From: Pseudomonadota bacterium
GTDB lineage: Bacteria > Pseudomonadota > Alphaproteobacteria > Rhizobiales > Devosiaceae
NCBI GenBank assembly: GCA_023391095.1
Contig: JAEWBN010000020.1
Coordinates: 1 to 64,000 of the forward strand
Length of the DNA: 64,000 nt
Reading direction: 5' to 3'
Both the position numbers and the translations under genes were made by a program. The notes under the pieces were generated by a model. The model was given only the letters and a program-made list of their open reading frames with translations, did not search any database and was not told the DNA's origin. This document shows, piece by piece, positions 44,876-52,694 of this stretch (position 1 is the first letter of the stretch; each line of letters begins with the position of its first letter).

Positions 44876-45112
44876 TCAGGCTCGGCTGGGGGCGCTGTCC
44901 GGGAAAGCGGTCTTGGCGTAGAGGCGGACCATGTTCTTGGGTTCGCCGGCCCGCTGCCAATAGACGCGCGCAACGAGATTCTGCCGCCGACCGCTGCGGA
45001 AGACGTCGATCCCGAGGACCTTTCTCGCGGCTTCCTCGGGCGAGGAAACATTTTCCACGAGTTCTGACGTTTCAATCGTCTCGGACCGCAGATCGATGAC
45101 TTCGAAAACCAA
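44876..45112 (-). CDS. Small protein in the F420 import cassette, 78 aa, TTG start
   Basis: A TTG at 45110-45112 stands nine bases after GGGAGG, a near-perfect ribosome site, and opens 78 residues (VFEVIDLRSETIETSELVEN, GRRQNLVARVYWQRAGEP, NMVRLYAKTAFP). The composition alternates charged and hydrophobic residues as in a small alpha/beta fold. I do not recognise the family. It lies between the binding protein and the permease on the same strand, leaving only 27 bases before the permease start. A role as accessory of F420 binding or of the oxidoreductases is possible but unproven. A longer frame from 45172 lacks a ribosome site. Confidence 0.65.
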   Translation of the reverse strand: MVFEVIDLRSETIETSELVENVSSPEEAARKVLGIDVFRSGRRQNLVARVYWQRAGEPKNMVRLYAKTAFPDSAPSRA

Positions 45113-45193
45113 GACTGTGTGCCTCCCGCAAGATTCGGGGGCATTAGCGCATGGATTGGGCCGGTGCGGCATTCACACAGGTTATAGTTCCGG

Positions 45194-46126
45194 TCAGGGC
45201 GCAAAGGCGATCTCGGAGAGTTGCGCCGCCATGTCTGCCACCGCAGCCGCGTTGCGGACGCCCGCTTCCGAGGCGGGAAAGGGGATGACGAGATAACGCT
45301 GGTGCCTGACTGCATCGAGTTCCCGCGTAATGGGATTTTCTGCCAGCAGCGTCTTCTTTTGCGCGGCCGAATTCCAGGCTGCGTCGACAAGCACGATGAC
45401 ATCGGGATTTGCGTCCACGATGGCTTCCCAACTGGCGGACGTCCATCCCTCATCGATACCGGCGAAGATATTGGTGAGGCCGAGGGCTTCCATGATCATG
45501 GCCGGCGCATTGCTGCCCGCACCGACATAGGGGGTCTTGGTCCCGGAGGAATACCATACCGCCTCGAGCCCACCCCGATTGGGTTGGACGGATTTGAGAA
45601 TGTCACGCTGCTCATCGATCAGCGCGGCGGCCCGATCCTCCCTGTCGAAGATCCTGCCCATCTCCTCGAATTCGGCAAACACCGTTTCAAAGGTCAGCTT
45701 GGCCGGCTTGATGGATCGGCAGGCGGCGGGCGCGACATAGGTGTTGATGCCGAGCTGGGCCAGCGTGGCCCGCTCTCCCGCGCCGTCGGCTGCGAAGTTG
45801 CTTTCCCATCCGCCATAGATGAAATCGGGCTCGGTCTCGAGCACCACTTCCTGGCTCGGTAGCTTGTCCGAGAGAATGGGTATGCTTCTGGCAACGTCAG
45901 CATCCGCGGGCAGGGGGCCATCGAGAAAACCAACGCCAACGATCCGGTCCCCCAGGCCCAGGGCCAGAAGAAGTTCGGTGGCGCTCGATTTGATGGTGAC
46001 GACCCGTTCCGGGGCCTTGTCGAAGGTGACACTTACCCCGCAATTGTCGAGGGTCAGCGGATAGTCGGTGGCCCAGGCCGGAAGGGCGGCCAGTCCCAAA
46101 ATCAGAGCCAGACCCAAAATGCGCAT
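45194..46126 (-). CDS. Predicted F420-0 ABC transporter substrate-binding protein
   Basis: The 310-residue protein has a signal peptide (MRILGLALILGLAALPAWA). The mature part follows the group I remember as the F420-0 periplasmic binding protein (TIGR03868): YPLTLDNCGVSVTFDKAPER, VVTIKSSATELLLALGLGDR, DFIYGGWESNFAADGAGERA, WYSSGTKTPYVGAGSNAPAM and DVIVLVDAAWNSAAQKKTLL. It is a BtuF/FecB-type clamp. The start lies two bases after the cofE stop. The ligand assignment rests on family memory plus linkage to cofE and F420-type oxidoreductases, not on binding residues. Confidence 0.87.
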   Translation of the reverse strand: MRILGLALILGLAALPAWATDYPLTLDNCGVSVTFDKAPERVVTIKSSATELLLALGLGDRIVGVGFLDGPLPADADVARSIPILSDKLPSQEVVLETEPDFIYGGWESNFAADGAGERATLAQLGINTYVAPAACRSIKPAKLTFETVFAEFEEMGRIFDREDRAAALIDEQRDILKSVQPNRGGLEAVWYSSGTKTPYVGAGSNAPAMIMEALGLTNIFAGIDEGWTSASWEAIVDANPDVIVLVDAAWNSAAQKKTLLAENPITRELDAVRHQRYLVIPFPASEAGVRNAAAVADMAAQLSEIAFAP

Positions 46127-46128
46127 GT

Positions 46129-46941
46129 TCAGTCCTGTTTTTGCCTGGTCTTGGAGCGCATTTCCGCCATGGCCGCTTCATAACCGAGCCGGTAGGCCTC
46201 GGCGCTGCCAAAGCGGAACATGTCGTCGTCGCAGGTACGGGTGAGGGTGCGCGCGCCGGGCGCATCGAGGCTCGTCACATAGCGCGAGAGGCCGCGCACC
46301 ACGGCGACGGGAATGCCCGAGGTCTTGCCTTTCACCAGATCCGCGGCCCCCGCAATCTCGTCAGCGATGACAGCCTGTGTCACGTGCAGCGGCCGCCCGT
46401 TGGCATCGCTGGCCCCGCGCAGATCATCGGTCAGTTGCAGGCCGGCGGCGCCGATGGCCATGTCGGTCTGGCCGATGCGCCAGGCGCGTCCGATTGTATC
46501 GGTGACGATGACGCCCAGTTCGAGGCCCAGCTTTTCCCGCAGGCCGGCACAAAGAGCACGGGCAGACGCGTCGGGGTCAGCGGGAAGCCGCAGCGCCGTG
46601 CCTTCGGGCACATTGGACATATCGATCCCGGCGGCCGCCATGATCAGGCCGTGCCGCGTCTCGACGATCCGCGTGGTGCCGCCCGGATGCACGCGCTCGG
46701 CCACGATGCGCACCGTGTCGGCGGCAATGGCCTGCTCGCGTTCGCTGGCCGGAACCTGCATGCCCTCCGATTTCGAGACGATCTTGGAGGTGACAACAAG
46801 AATGTCGCCGTTGCGCAATCCAAGCTCCGGATCGTTTGCCGCCTGCGCGGAAATGGCATTGGCGATAAGGGTCACAAGGTCGTCGCCAGCAACAATTTCG
46901 GGCAGACCCGGAATGCCCCAGACGGAAAAACGCGGGACCAT
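46129..46941 (-). CDS. cofE: Coenzyme F420-0:L-glutamate ligase
   Basis: The 270-residue protein starts directly after the stop of the upstream oxidoreductase (TAGATG). CofE adds L-glutamates to F420-0 with GTP. Recognised parts are VWGIPGLPEIVAGDDLVTLI, GDILVVTSKIVSKSEGMQV, RIVETRHGLIMAAAGIDMSN, LGVIVTDTIGRAWRIGQTDM and GIPVAVVRGLS. This is the archaeal CofE or N-terminal FbiB type; the nitroreductase-like C-terminal domain of FbiB is absent. None of cofC, cofD, cofG or cofH is in the window, so it must act on F420-0 made elsewhere in the genome or imported. Confidence 0.92.
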   Translation of the reverse strand: MVPRFSVWGIPGLPEIVAGDDLVTLIANAISAQAANDPELGLRNGDILVVTSKIVSKSEGMQVPASEREQAIAADTVRIVAERVHPGGTTRIVETRHGLIMAAAGIDMSNVPEGTALRLPADPDASARALCAGLREKLGLELGVIVTDTIGRAWRIGQTDMAIGAAGLQLTDDLRGASDANGRPLHVTQAVIADEIAGAADLVKGKTSGIPVAVVRGLSRYVTSLDAPGARTLTRTCDDDMFRFGSAEAYRLGYEAAMAEMRSKTRQKQD

Positions 46942-47943
46942 CTAGGCCACCAGCTTCCGCAGCCGGGGCAGGATGTGCTCCGCGTAGAGCGCCAGAAACC
47001 GGCTCTGGTCCGTGCCCGGGGCGTGAAAGACCAGATGGTCAAAGCCATAGTCGATATAAGTCTTGATTGCCGCCACGTGCTCGTCGGGGTCCGACGAGAC
47101 GATCCAGCGCTTGGCGACGCGCTCGATCGGCAGGGCATTGGCCAGCCGCTCCATCTCCTCGGCATCCTGCACCGAGTGCTTTTCCTCTGCGGAGAGCGAC
47201 AGGGCGGCCCAGTTTCGGCAGTCTTCCAATGCGCGGGCATGGTCGGGATCAAAGGACACTTTCACCTCGATCATCCGCTCGAACGGCTTGTCCCTGAGCG
47301 CGCTCTCGGCGCGGCCGATCTCGACATTGGGCAGCAGTTCCTGCGTATAAAGATCAGCGCCCTTGCCCGATGTGCAAATGAAGCCATCGCCGGCGCGGCC
47401 GGCATATTTGGCGTTGAGGGGACCGCCGGCAGCAATATAGATCGGCACGGGTTCGGCGGGTTTGTCGTAGATCGTGGCGTTGACGGTCTTGTAGTATTCC
47501 CCCTCGAAGCTGACCCGATCCTCGCTCCAAAGCTGGCGGATCAGTTTCACCGCTTCGCGCAGCCGGGCGGAGCGTTCCTTGAGTTCGGGCCATTCGATAC
47601 CGGTAGCGGGCACCTCGTTCAGACCCTCGCCCGTGCCCACGCCCAGAATGACACGGCCGGGAAACATCGCGCCCATGGTGCCAAAGGCGTGGGCGACGAC
47701 CGTGGGGTGCAGGCGGAATGTGGGGGTGAGCACCGAAGTGCCGAGACTGATTTTTTCGGTGCGGGCAAGAACCGCAGACATCCAGCCCGGGGCAAAAGGG
47801 GCGTGTCCATCAGTATGCTTCCAGGGCTGGAAGTGATCGGAAACAAAAACAGAGTCGAAGCCGGCCTGTTCGGCCTCCACCGCAAATCGAAGGAGCTCGT
47901 TTGGGGCAAATTGCTCTGCCGAAGCCTTGTAGCCGAACCGCAT
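46942..47943 (-). CDS. F420-dependent glucose-6-phosphate dehydrogenase-like oxidoreductase
   Basis: The ATG at 47941-47943 is preceded by GGGAGAGG and gives 333 residues; the frame start at 47964 is not used. The protein is an LLM-class barrel of the F420-G6PDH group (TIGR03557-like): MRFGYKASAEQFAP, FDSVFVSDHFQPWKHTDGHA, GRVILGVGTGEGLNE, IEWPELKERSARLREAVKLI and YIAAGGPLNAKYAGRAGDGF. Members reduce F420 with a sugar phosphate or act as F420-dependent alcohol dehydrogenases, so glucose-6-phosphate is only a possible substrate. It is the first gene of the F420 operon and could supply reduced F420 to other enzymes. Confidence 0.88.
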   Translation of the reverse strand: MRFGYKASAEQFAPNELLRFAVEAEQAGFDSVFVSDHFQPWKHTDGHAPFAPGWMSAVLARTEKISLGTSVLTPTFRLHPTVVAHAFGTMGAMFPGRVILGVGTGEGLNEVPATGIEWPELKERSARLREAVKLIRQLWSEDRVSFEGEYYKTVNATIYDKPAEPVPIYIAAGGPLNAKYAGRAGDGFICTSGKGADLYTQELLPNVEIGRAESALRDKPFERMIEVKVSFDPDHARALEDCRNWAALSLSAEEKHSVQDAEEMERLANALPIERVAKRWIVSSDPDEHVAAIKTYIDYGFDHLVFHAPGTDQSRFLALYAEHILPRLRKLVA

Positions 47944-47966
47944 GGTGCCTCTCCCTAACCCCAATA

Positions 47967-47984
47967 TTTGATCGTTTGGTCAAA
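47967..47984. promoter_or_regulatory. Palindromic operator, copy B
   Basis: TTTGATCGTTTGGTCAAA lies 23 bases upstream of the G6PDH-like gene. Its reverse complement matches copy A (43007-43024) in 16 of 18 positions, and the two differences are in the centre. This implies one regulator for both oxidoreductases. Confidence 0.65.
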
Positions 47985-48025
47985 AATGGGATTTCGTCAA
48001 GAGAGATTGCGCCTGTGGCGCAAAA

Positions 48026-48049
48026 GGGATGCCGCGGCGGCGGCATCCC
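48026..48049 (-). terminator. Terminator of the RbsABC-like operon
   Basis: GGGATGCCGC and GCGGCATCCC form a perfect 10-bp stem with a 4-base loop, 19 bases after the binding-protein stop and followed on the minus strand by TTTTG. Confidence 0.8.
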
Positions 48050-48068
48050 CCGTCGTCTCAACAGTGGC

Positions 48069-49010
48069 TTAGTTCAGGAATTCGGCCACGTTGTCCTTGG
48101 TCACCACATCGTTGCCGGTATAGATGATCTCGTCGACGGTTTCGCCGTTCTTAATCGCCAGCAGCGTGTCCATGGCCTTCTGGCCCATTTCATAGGGACG
48201 CTGACCGACAAGACCATGCGCATAGCCTTCGCTCAGCAGCTGGAGCTGCTGGGGCAGGGTGTCCGCCACGACAAGCGCCAGGGCGCCGCTATCGACGTCT
48301 GCCTTGTACTGGTCGACGAAGTTCTTCCAGCCATCGGGTGCGAACATGGGCCAGCCGCCAACCGGCACGATGGCCTTGAGATCGGGGTTGGCCGTCTTGA
48401 GGTCGCCCATCTGCTGCACGGCGAGCGCAATGTCGTCGTTCGAGAAGGTCGGCGAGCCGGGGACTTCGGTCCAGTTGGAGCCGGCGAGGGCTTCGCGGAC
48501 ACCATCGACGCGCAGGGCCAGGTTCGGAGCGGCAGCGCCGCCCGAAATCATGCCATAGGTGCCGCCATCGGGCGCGACCTGGAGCAGCAGCTTGCCGAGG
48601 TCGGAACCGAAGAGCTTGTTGTCGGTGCCGACATAGGCGGTGCGGGTGCTGTCGGGAGCATCCGAGTCGAAGGTGATGACGGCAATGCCGGCGGCAGTCG
48701 CACGGTCGATCACCGTTGTTGCGGCGGCAATGTCGGACACGGAGATGGCCAGGCCATCAACGCCCTGGGTGATCAGGTCTTCGATGATCTGGGCCTGGGT
48801 CGTGGCTTCGTGTTCCACCGGGCCGATATAAAGGCAGGTGACATTGCCCAGCTCGCTTGCGCGGGCTTCGCAGCCGTCGCGGGCCAGGTCGAAGAAGGGG
48901 TTATTCATGGCCTTCGGCACGACGGCGAAGGTGTAGCTGTCCTGGGCAATGGCCGTGCCACCCAGGAACAGAGAGGCGATCGTGCCAAGCACGATTGCAG
49001 TCTTGGTCAT
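48069..49010 (-). CDS. Sugar ABC transporter substrate-binding protein (RbsB-like)
   Basis: The ATG at 49008-49010 follows GGAGGAGA and gives 313 residues with a signal peptide (MTKTAIVLGTIASLFLGGTA). It is a family 2 (ribose/autoinducer-type) binding protein: VVPKAMNNPFFDLARDGCEA, GVDGLAISVSDIAAATTVID, AVITFDSDAPDSTRTAYVGT and YEMGQKAMDTLLAIKNGE. It captures a sugar or polyol. As last gene after ATPase and permease, it ends at a strong hairpin. The substrate cannot be deduced. Confidence 0.93.
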   Translation of the reverse strand: MTKTAIVLGTIASLFLGGTAIAQDSYTFAVVPKAMNNPFFDLARDGCEARASELGNVTCLYIGPVEHEATTQAQIIEDLITQGVDGLAISVSDIAAATTVIDRATAAGIAVITFDSDAPDSTRTAYVGTDNKLFGSDLGKLLLQVAPDGGTYGMISGGAAAPNLALRVDGVREALAGSNWTEVPGSPTFSNDDIALAVQQMGDLKTANPDLKAIVPVGGWPMFAPDGWKNFVDQYKADVDSGALALVVADTLPQQLQLLSEGYAHGLVGQRPYEMGQKAMDTLLAIKNGETVDEIIYTGNDVVTKDNVAEFLN

Positions 49011-49138
49011 GGTAGTCTCCTCCAAACGAACCGGACGTTGGGATCCGGTCTCTCACTTCCGGCCAGGGGCCGGTCTCCCTCCACCATCCGGCTAAGCCGG
49101 GCGGCGATTTCTTCTGGCACGGCAGCGCCGTGCCGGAG

Positions 49139-50170
49139 CTATCCGTTGCGGGTCGAGCGCAGCCGGTCGACCAGCACTGCGGCAACGATGATCGCGCCGA
49201 CCAACGTCTGCTGCCAGTAGGGGTCCACCCGGGCCAGCACGAGGCCGTTGCGGATAACCTCGATCAGGATGCAGCCGATAATGGCGCCCGCGGCGCCGCC
49301 CACGCCCCCCGCAAGATTGGCGCCGCCGATCACGGCCGCAGCGATGATCGTGAGCTCATAGGCGGTGGCCAGGTTGGCCGGGGCGGAGCCCAGCCAGCCG
49401 GAGATGATGATCCCATTGACGCCTGCCGCCAGCGAGCACAGCACATAGACCTGGATCTTGACCCGGTCGACATTGACGCCGGTCAGGCGTCCCGCGCTTT
49501 CATTGCTGCCGATGGCGAAGACATGTTTGCCCCAGGCCGTGTGGTTGAGCGCGACCCACATCACCAGCGCACAGACGATGAGATAGACAAAGGCAATCGG
49601 CACCACTTCGAAAAGCTTGCCGGCGGTGACCGCGATGAACATGTCCTTGTCCGGGCCTGCCGGAAAGGTGCCGCGCCCCTGCGTTGCCACATAGACAAGG
49701 CCACGCACCATGGAGAGCGTGCCCAGCGTCGTCACGAACGGACTGAGCTTGAGCTTGGCGATGGCGATGCCGTTGAAAAGCCCGACAAGACCGGCTGCGC
49801 CGAGGCCGGCGATCAGCGAGATGGCCAGCGCGCTGCCGGGGAAAGGATAGAAGTTGGCGCCCATCAGCGCGTTCATGACCAGCGAGGTCACGGTGGCAGA
49901 AAGGGCGATGGTGGATCCGACCGAAAGGTCGATGCCGCCGGTGATGATGACCAGCGTCATGCCGAGCGTGGCGATGGCGATGAAGGAGAAATTGCGGGTG
50001 ATGTTGGAAATGTTGCCGCCCGTCAGAAAGTTGGGCGACAGCACCGACATGACGACGATCAGCAGGATGAGCGCTGCCAGCACATAGGCGGACTGGCTGG
50101 CGAGAAAACCGCGCTGCCAGAACCGCGTCTGGCCGATATTGGTAAAAGTCTGGGCGTGGGTCTGGGCCAT
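49139..50170 (-). CDS. Sugar ABC transporter permease (RbsC-like)
   Basis: The 343-residue membrane protein starts one base inside the ATPase stop (TAATG). Family motifs are GMTLVIITGGIDLSVGSTIA, LFNGIAIAKLKLSPFVTTLG and AVIGGANLAGGVGGAAGAII. About nine membrane segments are seen. It forms a homodimeric channel with the single-domain ATPase upstream. Confidence 0.94.
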   Translation of the reverse strand: MAQTHAQTFTNIGQTRFWQRGFLASQSAYVLAALILLIVVMSVLSPNFLTGGNISNITRNFSFIAIATLGMTLVIITGGIDLSVGSTIALSATVTSLVMNALMGANFYPFPGSALAISLIAGLGAAGLVGLFNGIAIAKLKLSPFVTTLGTLSMVRGLVYVATQGRGTFPAGPDKDMFIAVTAGKLFEVVPIAFVYLIVCALVMWVALNHTAWGKHVFAIGSNESAGRLTGVNVDRVKIQVYVLCSLAAGVNGIIISGWLGSAPANLATAYELTIIAAAVIGGANLAGGVGGAAGAIIGCILIEVIRNGLVLARVDPYWQQTLVGAIIVAAVLVDRLRSTRNG

Positions 50171-50910
50171 TATGCGGCTTCCTTCGCGCCGGTAATCAGG
50201 GCCGTCACTTCCTCGGGGGAGGAATTGGCGATGGGCTTGTCGGCAACTTTGGTGCCGCGGCGCATTACGATCACGCGTTCGCAGACGGCGAACACGTCGG
50301 GCATGCGGTGCGAGATCAGAATGACGGCGATGCCGGCGTCCTTGAGCCGATGGATCAGGTTGAGCACCTCGGCGACCTGGCGCACGGAAATGGCAGCCGT
50401 CGGTTCATCCATCAGGATCAGCTTGGCATCGGACAGGCGCGTGCGGGCAATGGCCACGGCCTGGCGCTGGCCGCCCGACATCTGCTTGACGTAGTCGCCG
50501 GCGCGGGTTTCGGACTTGAGTTCGGCAAAGAGTTCGGCGGCGCGCGCATTCATGGCGCTATGACGCAGAAAGCGGAATGGGCCGACCTGTCGCTTGAGCT
50601 CCCGCCCAAGGAAAATGTTCTCAGCCGCCGTGAGGTTATCGGCGAGGGCCAAGTCCTGATAGACCGTTTCGATCCCCAGCTTGCGGGCCTCGCCAGGGCT
50701 CGAAATCGTGGCGGCGGAGCCGGCGAAATTGAGGCTGCCGCTTGTCGGCTGGTAGATGCCGGAAATGATCTTGACCAGGGTGGACTTGCCCGCCCCGTTG
50801 TCGCCCATCAGTCCGACGACTTCGCCGGGCTGGATGGAAAAGCTGACGTCGGAAAGGGCTCGGATGGCTCCGAATTCCTTGGTAACGCCCTTGAGCTCAA
50901 GTAGTGCCAA
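50170..50910 (-). CDS. Sugar ABC transporter ATPase, single domain
   Basis: A TTG at 50908-50910, with GGGAGG six bases upstream, opens 246 residues. Walker A GDNGAGKST, signature MSGGQRQAVAIARTRL and Walker B LILMDEPTAAIS are present. It is a one-domain relative of RbsA, whose usual form has two ATPase halves; two copies would be needed per transporter. It leads an operon reading away from the dehydrogenase at 51488. Confidence 0.92.
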   Translation of the reverse strand: MALLELKGVTKEFGAIRALSDVSFSIQPGEVVGLMGDNGAGKSTLVKIISGIYQPTSGSLNFAGSAATISSPGEARKLGIETVYQDLALADNLTAAENIFLGRELKRQVGPFRFLRHSAMNARAAELFAELKSETRAGDYVKQMSGGQRQAVAIARTRLSDAKLILMDEPTAAISVRQVAEVLNLIHRLKDAGIAVILISHRMPDVFAVCERVIVMRRGTKVADKPIANSSPEEVTALITGAKEAA

Positions 50911-51487
50911 CCTTGTCCTCCCTGTGTTGGCGGCTGCATTGAGGCGATTGCTCGGCCATCAGGCCTTGGACGGGCTGGAATGCTTGGGGTGCGGCAGAAA
51001 TTGCGGCGCGGCACGCCGCGCAGACTGTCCCTTCCTCCCTCAGGCCTCCCAACCTGTTCTTCAATTCAAGCAGAGAACTATTAGTATTACAATACGAATA
51101 TTCTTGCTCAGAAAATACAGCCCCAAGGCCGCTGTCTCTCCCAGTTTTGAGAGATCGTAGCGGGGTCCGGGGTATAATCAAGTGCGGTCGGGAGTGTTCG
51201 GGCTACTCCGTTCAAGGAGGAAACGGTACAGATGACGACGTTGCCAATTTCGCCATTCTGGCGATGTTAAGGTAAACAGCTGACAGTTAGAGAATTTTTA
51301 TTGCTGACGCCGTGCAACAGCGGCGAGTCAAGCGTCTAAGCTGACATCGTTTCCACTGGAAAAAATGTTTTTTGTGGATTAGATACCGCGACTATGGCAG
51401 CTTGCATGCGCCTTCTGGCATCGGAGTTTCCCCGTCCTGGTCGCGAAATTTCCGGTCCAGGCTGACTTCACGGTGGAAAGACTCAAC
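50911..51487. promoter_or_regulatory. 577-bp divergent intergenic region with palindrome
   Basis: The region separates the ATPase operon (minus) from the dehydrogenase (plus) and holds no supported gene. TATTAGTATT-AC-AATACGAATA (51079-51100) is a 22-bp inverted repeat with one mismatch. Inside it TAGTATTACAA (51082-51092) fits the FadR-type operator pattern TNGTNNNACNA, and a FadR-family regulator is encoded at 57376-58104. The segment 51060-51120 is AT-rich, as expected for a promoter. Confidence 0.5.
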
Positions 51488-52480
51488 ATGAAAGCCCTCT
51501 CAATCGTCCGCCCAGGGCTCGCGCAGATTGCAGACATGGCAGAGCCTCAGGCCGGTGCCGGGGAAGTGCTCGTCGACATCGCCTATGTGGGCTATTGCGG
51601 CTCCGACCTGACGTCCTATCGCGGCCTTAATCCGCTTGTGAGCTATCCGCGGGTGCCGGGCCATGAGATTGCCGGAACAATCGCTGCCCTCGGGGAGGGC
51701 GTCGAGAGCTTTGCCATCGGTCAGCCGGTGACGGTCCTGCCCTATTTCAATTGCGGGACCTGCAAGGCCTGTCGGTCCGGCAAGCCCAATGCCTGCCCCA
51801 ATAACCAGACAATGGGCGTGCAGCGGGAAGGGGCCATGACCAAGCGCGTCGCCGTGCCCGCTGAGAAAATCATCGCGGTCGATGGCTTGCCCATCCGTGA
51901 CCTGGCGCTGGTCGAGCCGTGCGCGGTCGGTTTCCATGCCGTTCGTCGGGCCGAACTGGCTGCGGGGGAGACGGTCGTCGTACTCGGCTGCGGCATGATC
52001 GGGCTGGGTGTTCTGCTCGGCGCCTTGCGGGCCGGCGCACGCGTCATTGCGGTCGATCTTAGCGACGGCAAGCTCGAGGTCGCGCGCAAGCTCGGTGCGC
52101 ATGAAACCGTCAATGCGTCCGGCGACGTCAAGGCGGCGGTTGCGGCGCTCACGGGGGAAGCGGTCGGTGCGGAAGCCACTTTCCTCCAAGCCGTGGACAT
52201 CGTCGCAACGGGCGGCCGCGTCGTCTATATCGGCTATGCCAAGGCGCCCATCGCCTATGACACCAAGTTCTTCATCACCAAGGAACTGGATATCAGAGGC
52301 TCGCGCAATGCGCTGCGCGGCGATTTCGACGATGTCGTGGACGCCCTGCGCGCCAATCCGGGCGCTGGCGACCTCATCGTCTCGCGCGTCGTGGACGTTG
52401 ATGAGGCTCCTCAGGCGCTCGCCGACTGGCACGAAAACCCGGGCGCCTTCACCAAGGTGCTGGTCTGGTTCGGCACCTAG
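51488..52480 (+). CDS. Zinc-dependent sugar alcohol dehydrogenase
   Basis: The ATG at 51488 gives 330 residues. It is a medium-chain dehydrogenase. Catalytic zinc ligands are Cys37 (YCGSD), His59-Glu60 (PGHEIAG) and the Glu of LVEPCAVG. Structural zinc ligands are Cys89, 92, 95 and 103 (NCGTCKACRSGKPNAC). The NAD site is VVLGCGMIGLGV, and Asp in VIAVDLSDGK favours NAD over NADP. The sequence resembles sorbitol, galactitol or xylitol-type dehydrogenases. The position between two sugar importers suggests it oxidises an imported polyol or sugar. Confidence 0.88.
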   Translation: MKALSIVRPGLAQIADMAEPQAGAGEVLVDIAYVGYCGSDLTSYRGLNPLVSYPRVPGHEIAGTIAALGEGVESFAIGQPVTVLPYFNCGTCKACRSGKPNACPNNQTMGVQREGAMTKRVAVPAEKIIAVDGLPIRDLALVEPCAVGFHAVRRAELAAGETVVVLGCGMIGLGVLLGALRAGARVIAVDLSDGKLEVARKLGAHETVNASGDVKAAVAALTGEAVGAEATFLQAVDIVATGGRVVYIGYAKAPIAYDTKFFITKELDIRGSRNALRGDFDDVVDALRANPGAGDLIVSRVVDVDEAPQALADWHENPGAFTKVLVWFGT

Positions 52481-52513
52481 TCACCAACGAAAATCGCCTG
52501 TTGTAACGTTTGA

Positions 52514-52550
52514 TGGCGCCGTTCCCCAATCGGGAGCGGCGCCAATTTCT
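52514..52550 (+). terminator. Terminator after the dehydrogenase gene
   Basis: TGGCGCCGTTCCC and GGGAGCGGCGCCA form a 13-bp stem (one G-T pair) with a 5-base loop, followed by ATTTCTTT. Confidence 0.85.
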
Positions 52551-52596
52551 TTGCACTAAGTCATTCACATTAAAGGCGAAAAAGACCCTGATCAAA

Positions 52597-52637
52597 GTTT
52601 GTGCAAACCGGCTTTACATATAATAGTACTTTATGTA
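52597..52637 (+). promoter_or_regulatory. Promoter and palindromes of the ytf-like operon
   Basis: TATAAT (52619-52624) is a perfect -10 box; the -35 box is weak. GTTTG-TG-CAAAC (52597-52608) sits at the -35 position and TACATA...TATGTA (52615-52637) spans the -10 box. Both palindromes could bind regulators. Confidence 0.55.
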
Positions 52638-52694
52638 GCGTCTCGATTGCCGCCTGGGGGACTAGAGGACCGGGCCGCATAGGGAGGTTACATT

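Noticed and set aside
43050..46126. Siderophore or cobalamin importer
   Set aside because: The fold class allows it, but the binding-protein sequence and direct linkage to cofE and F420-type enzymes favour F420-0; no TonB receptor or iron-box is nearby.
50897..51181. 94-residue minus-strand frame upstream of the single-domain ATPase
   Set aside because: It overlaps the ATPase start and its ribosome site, and its translation has no motif; the region is better read as regulatory DNA.
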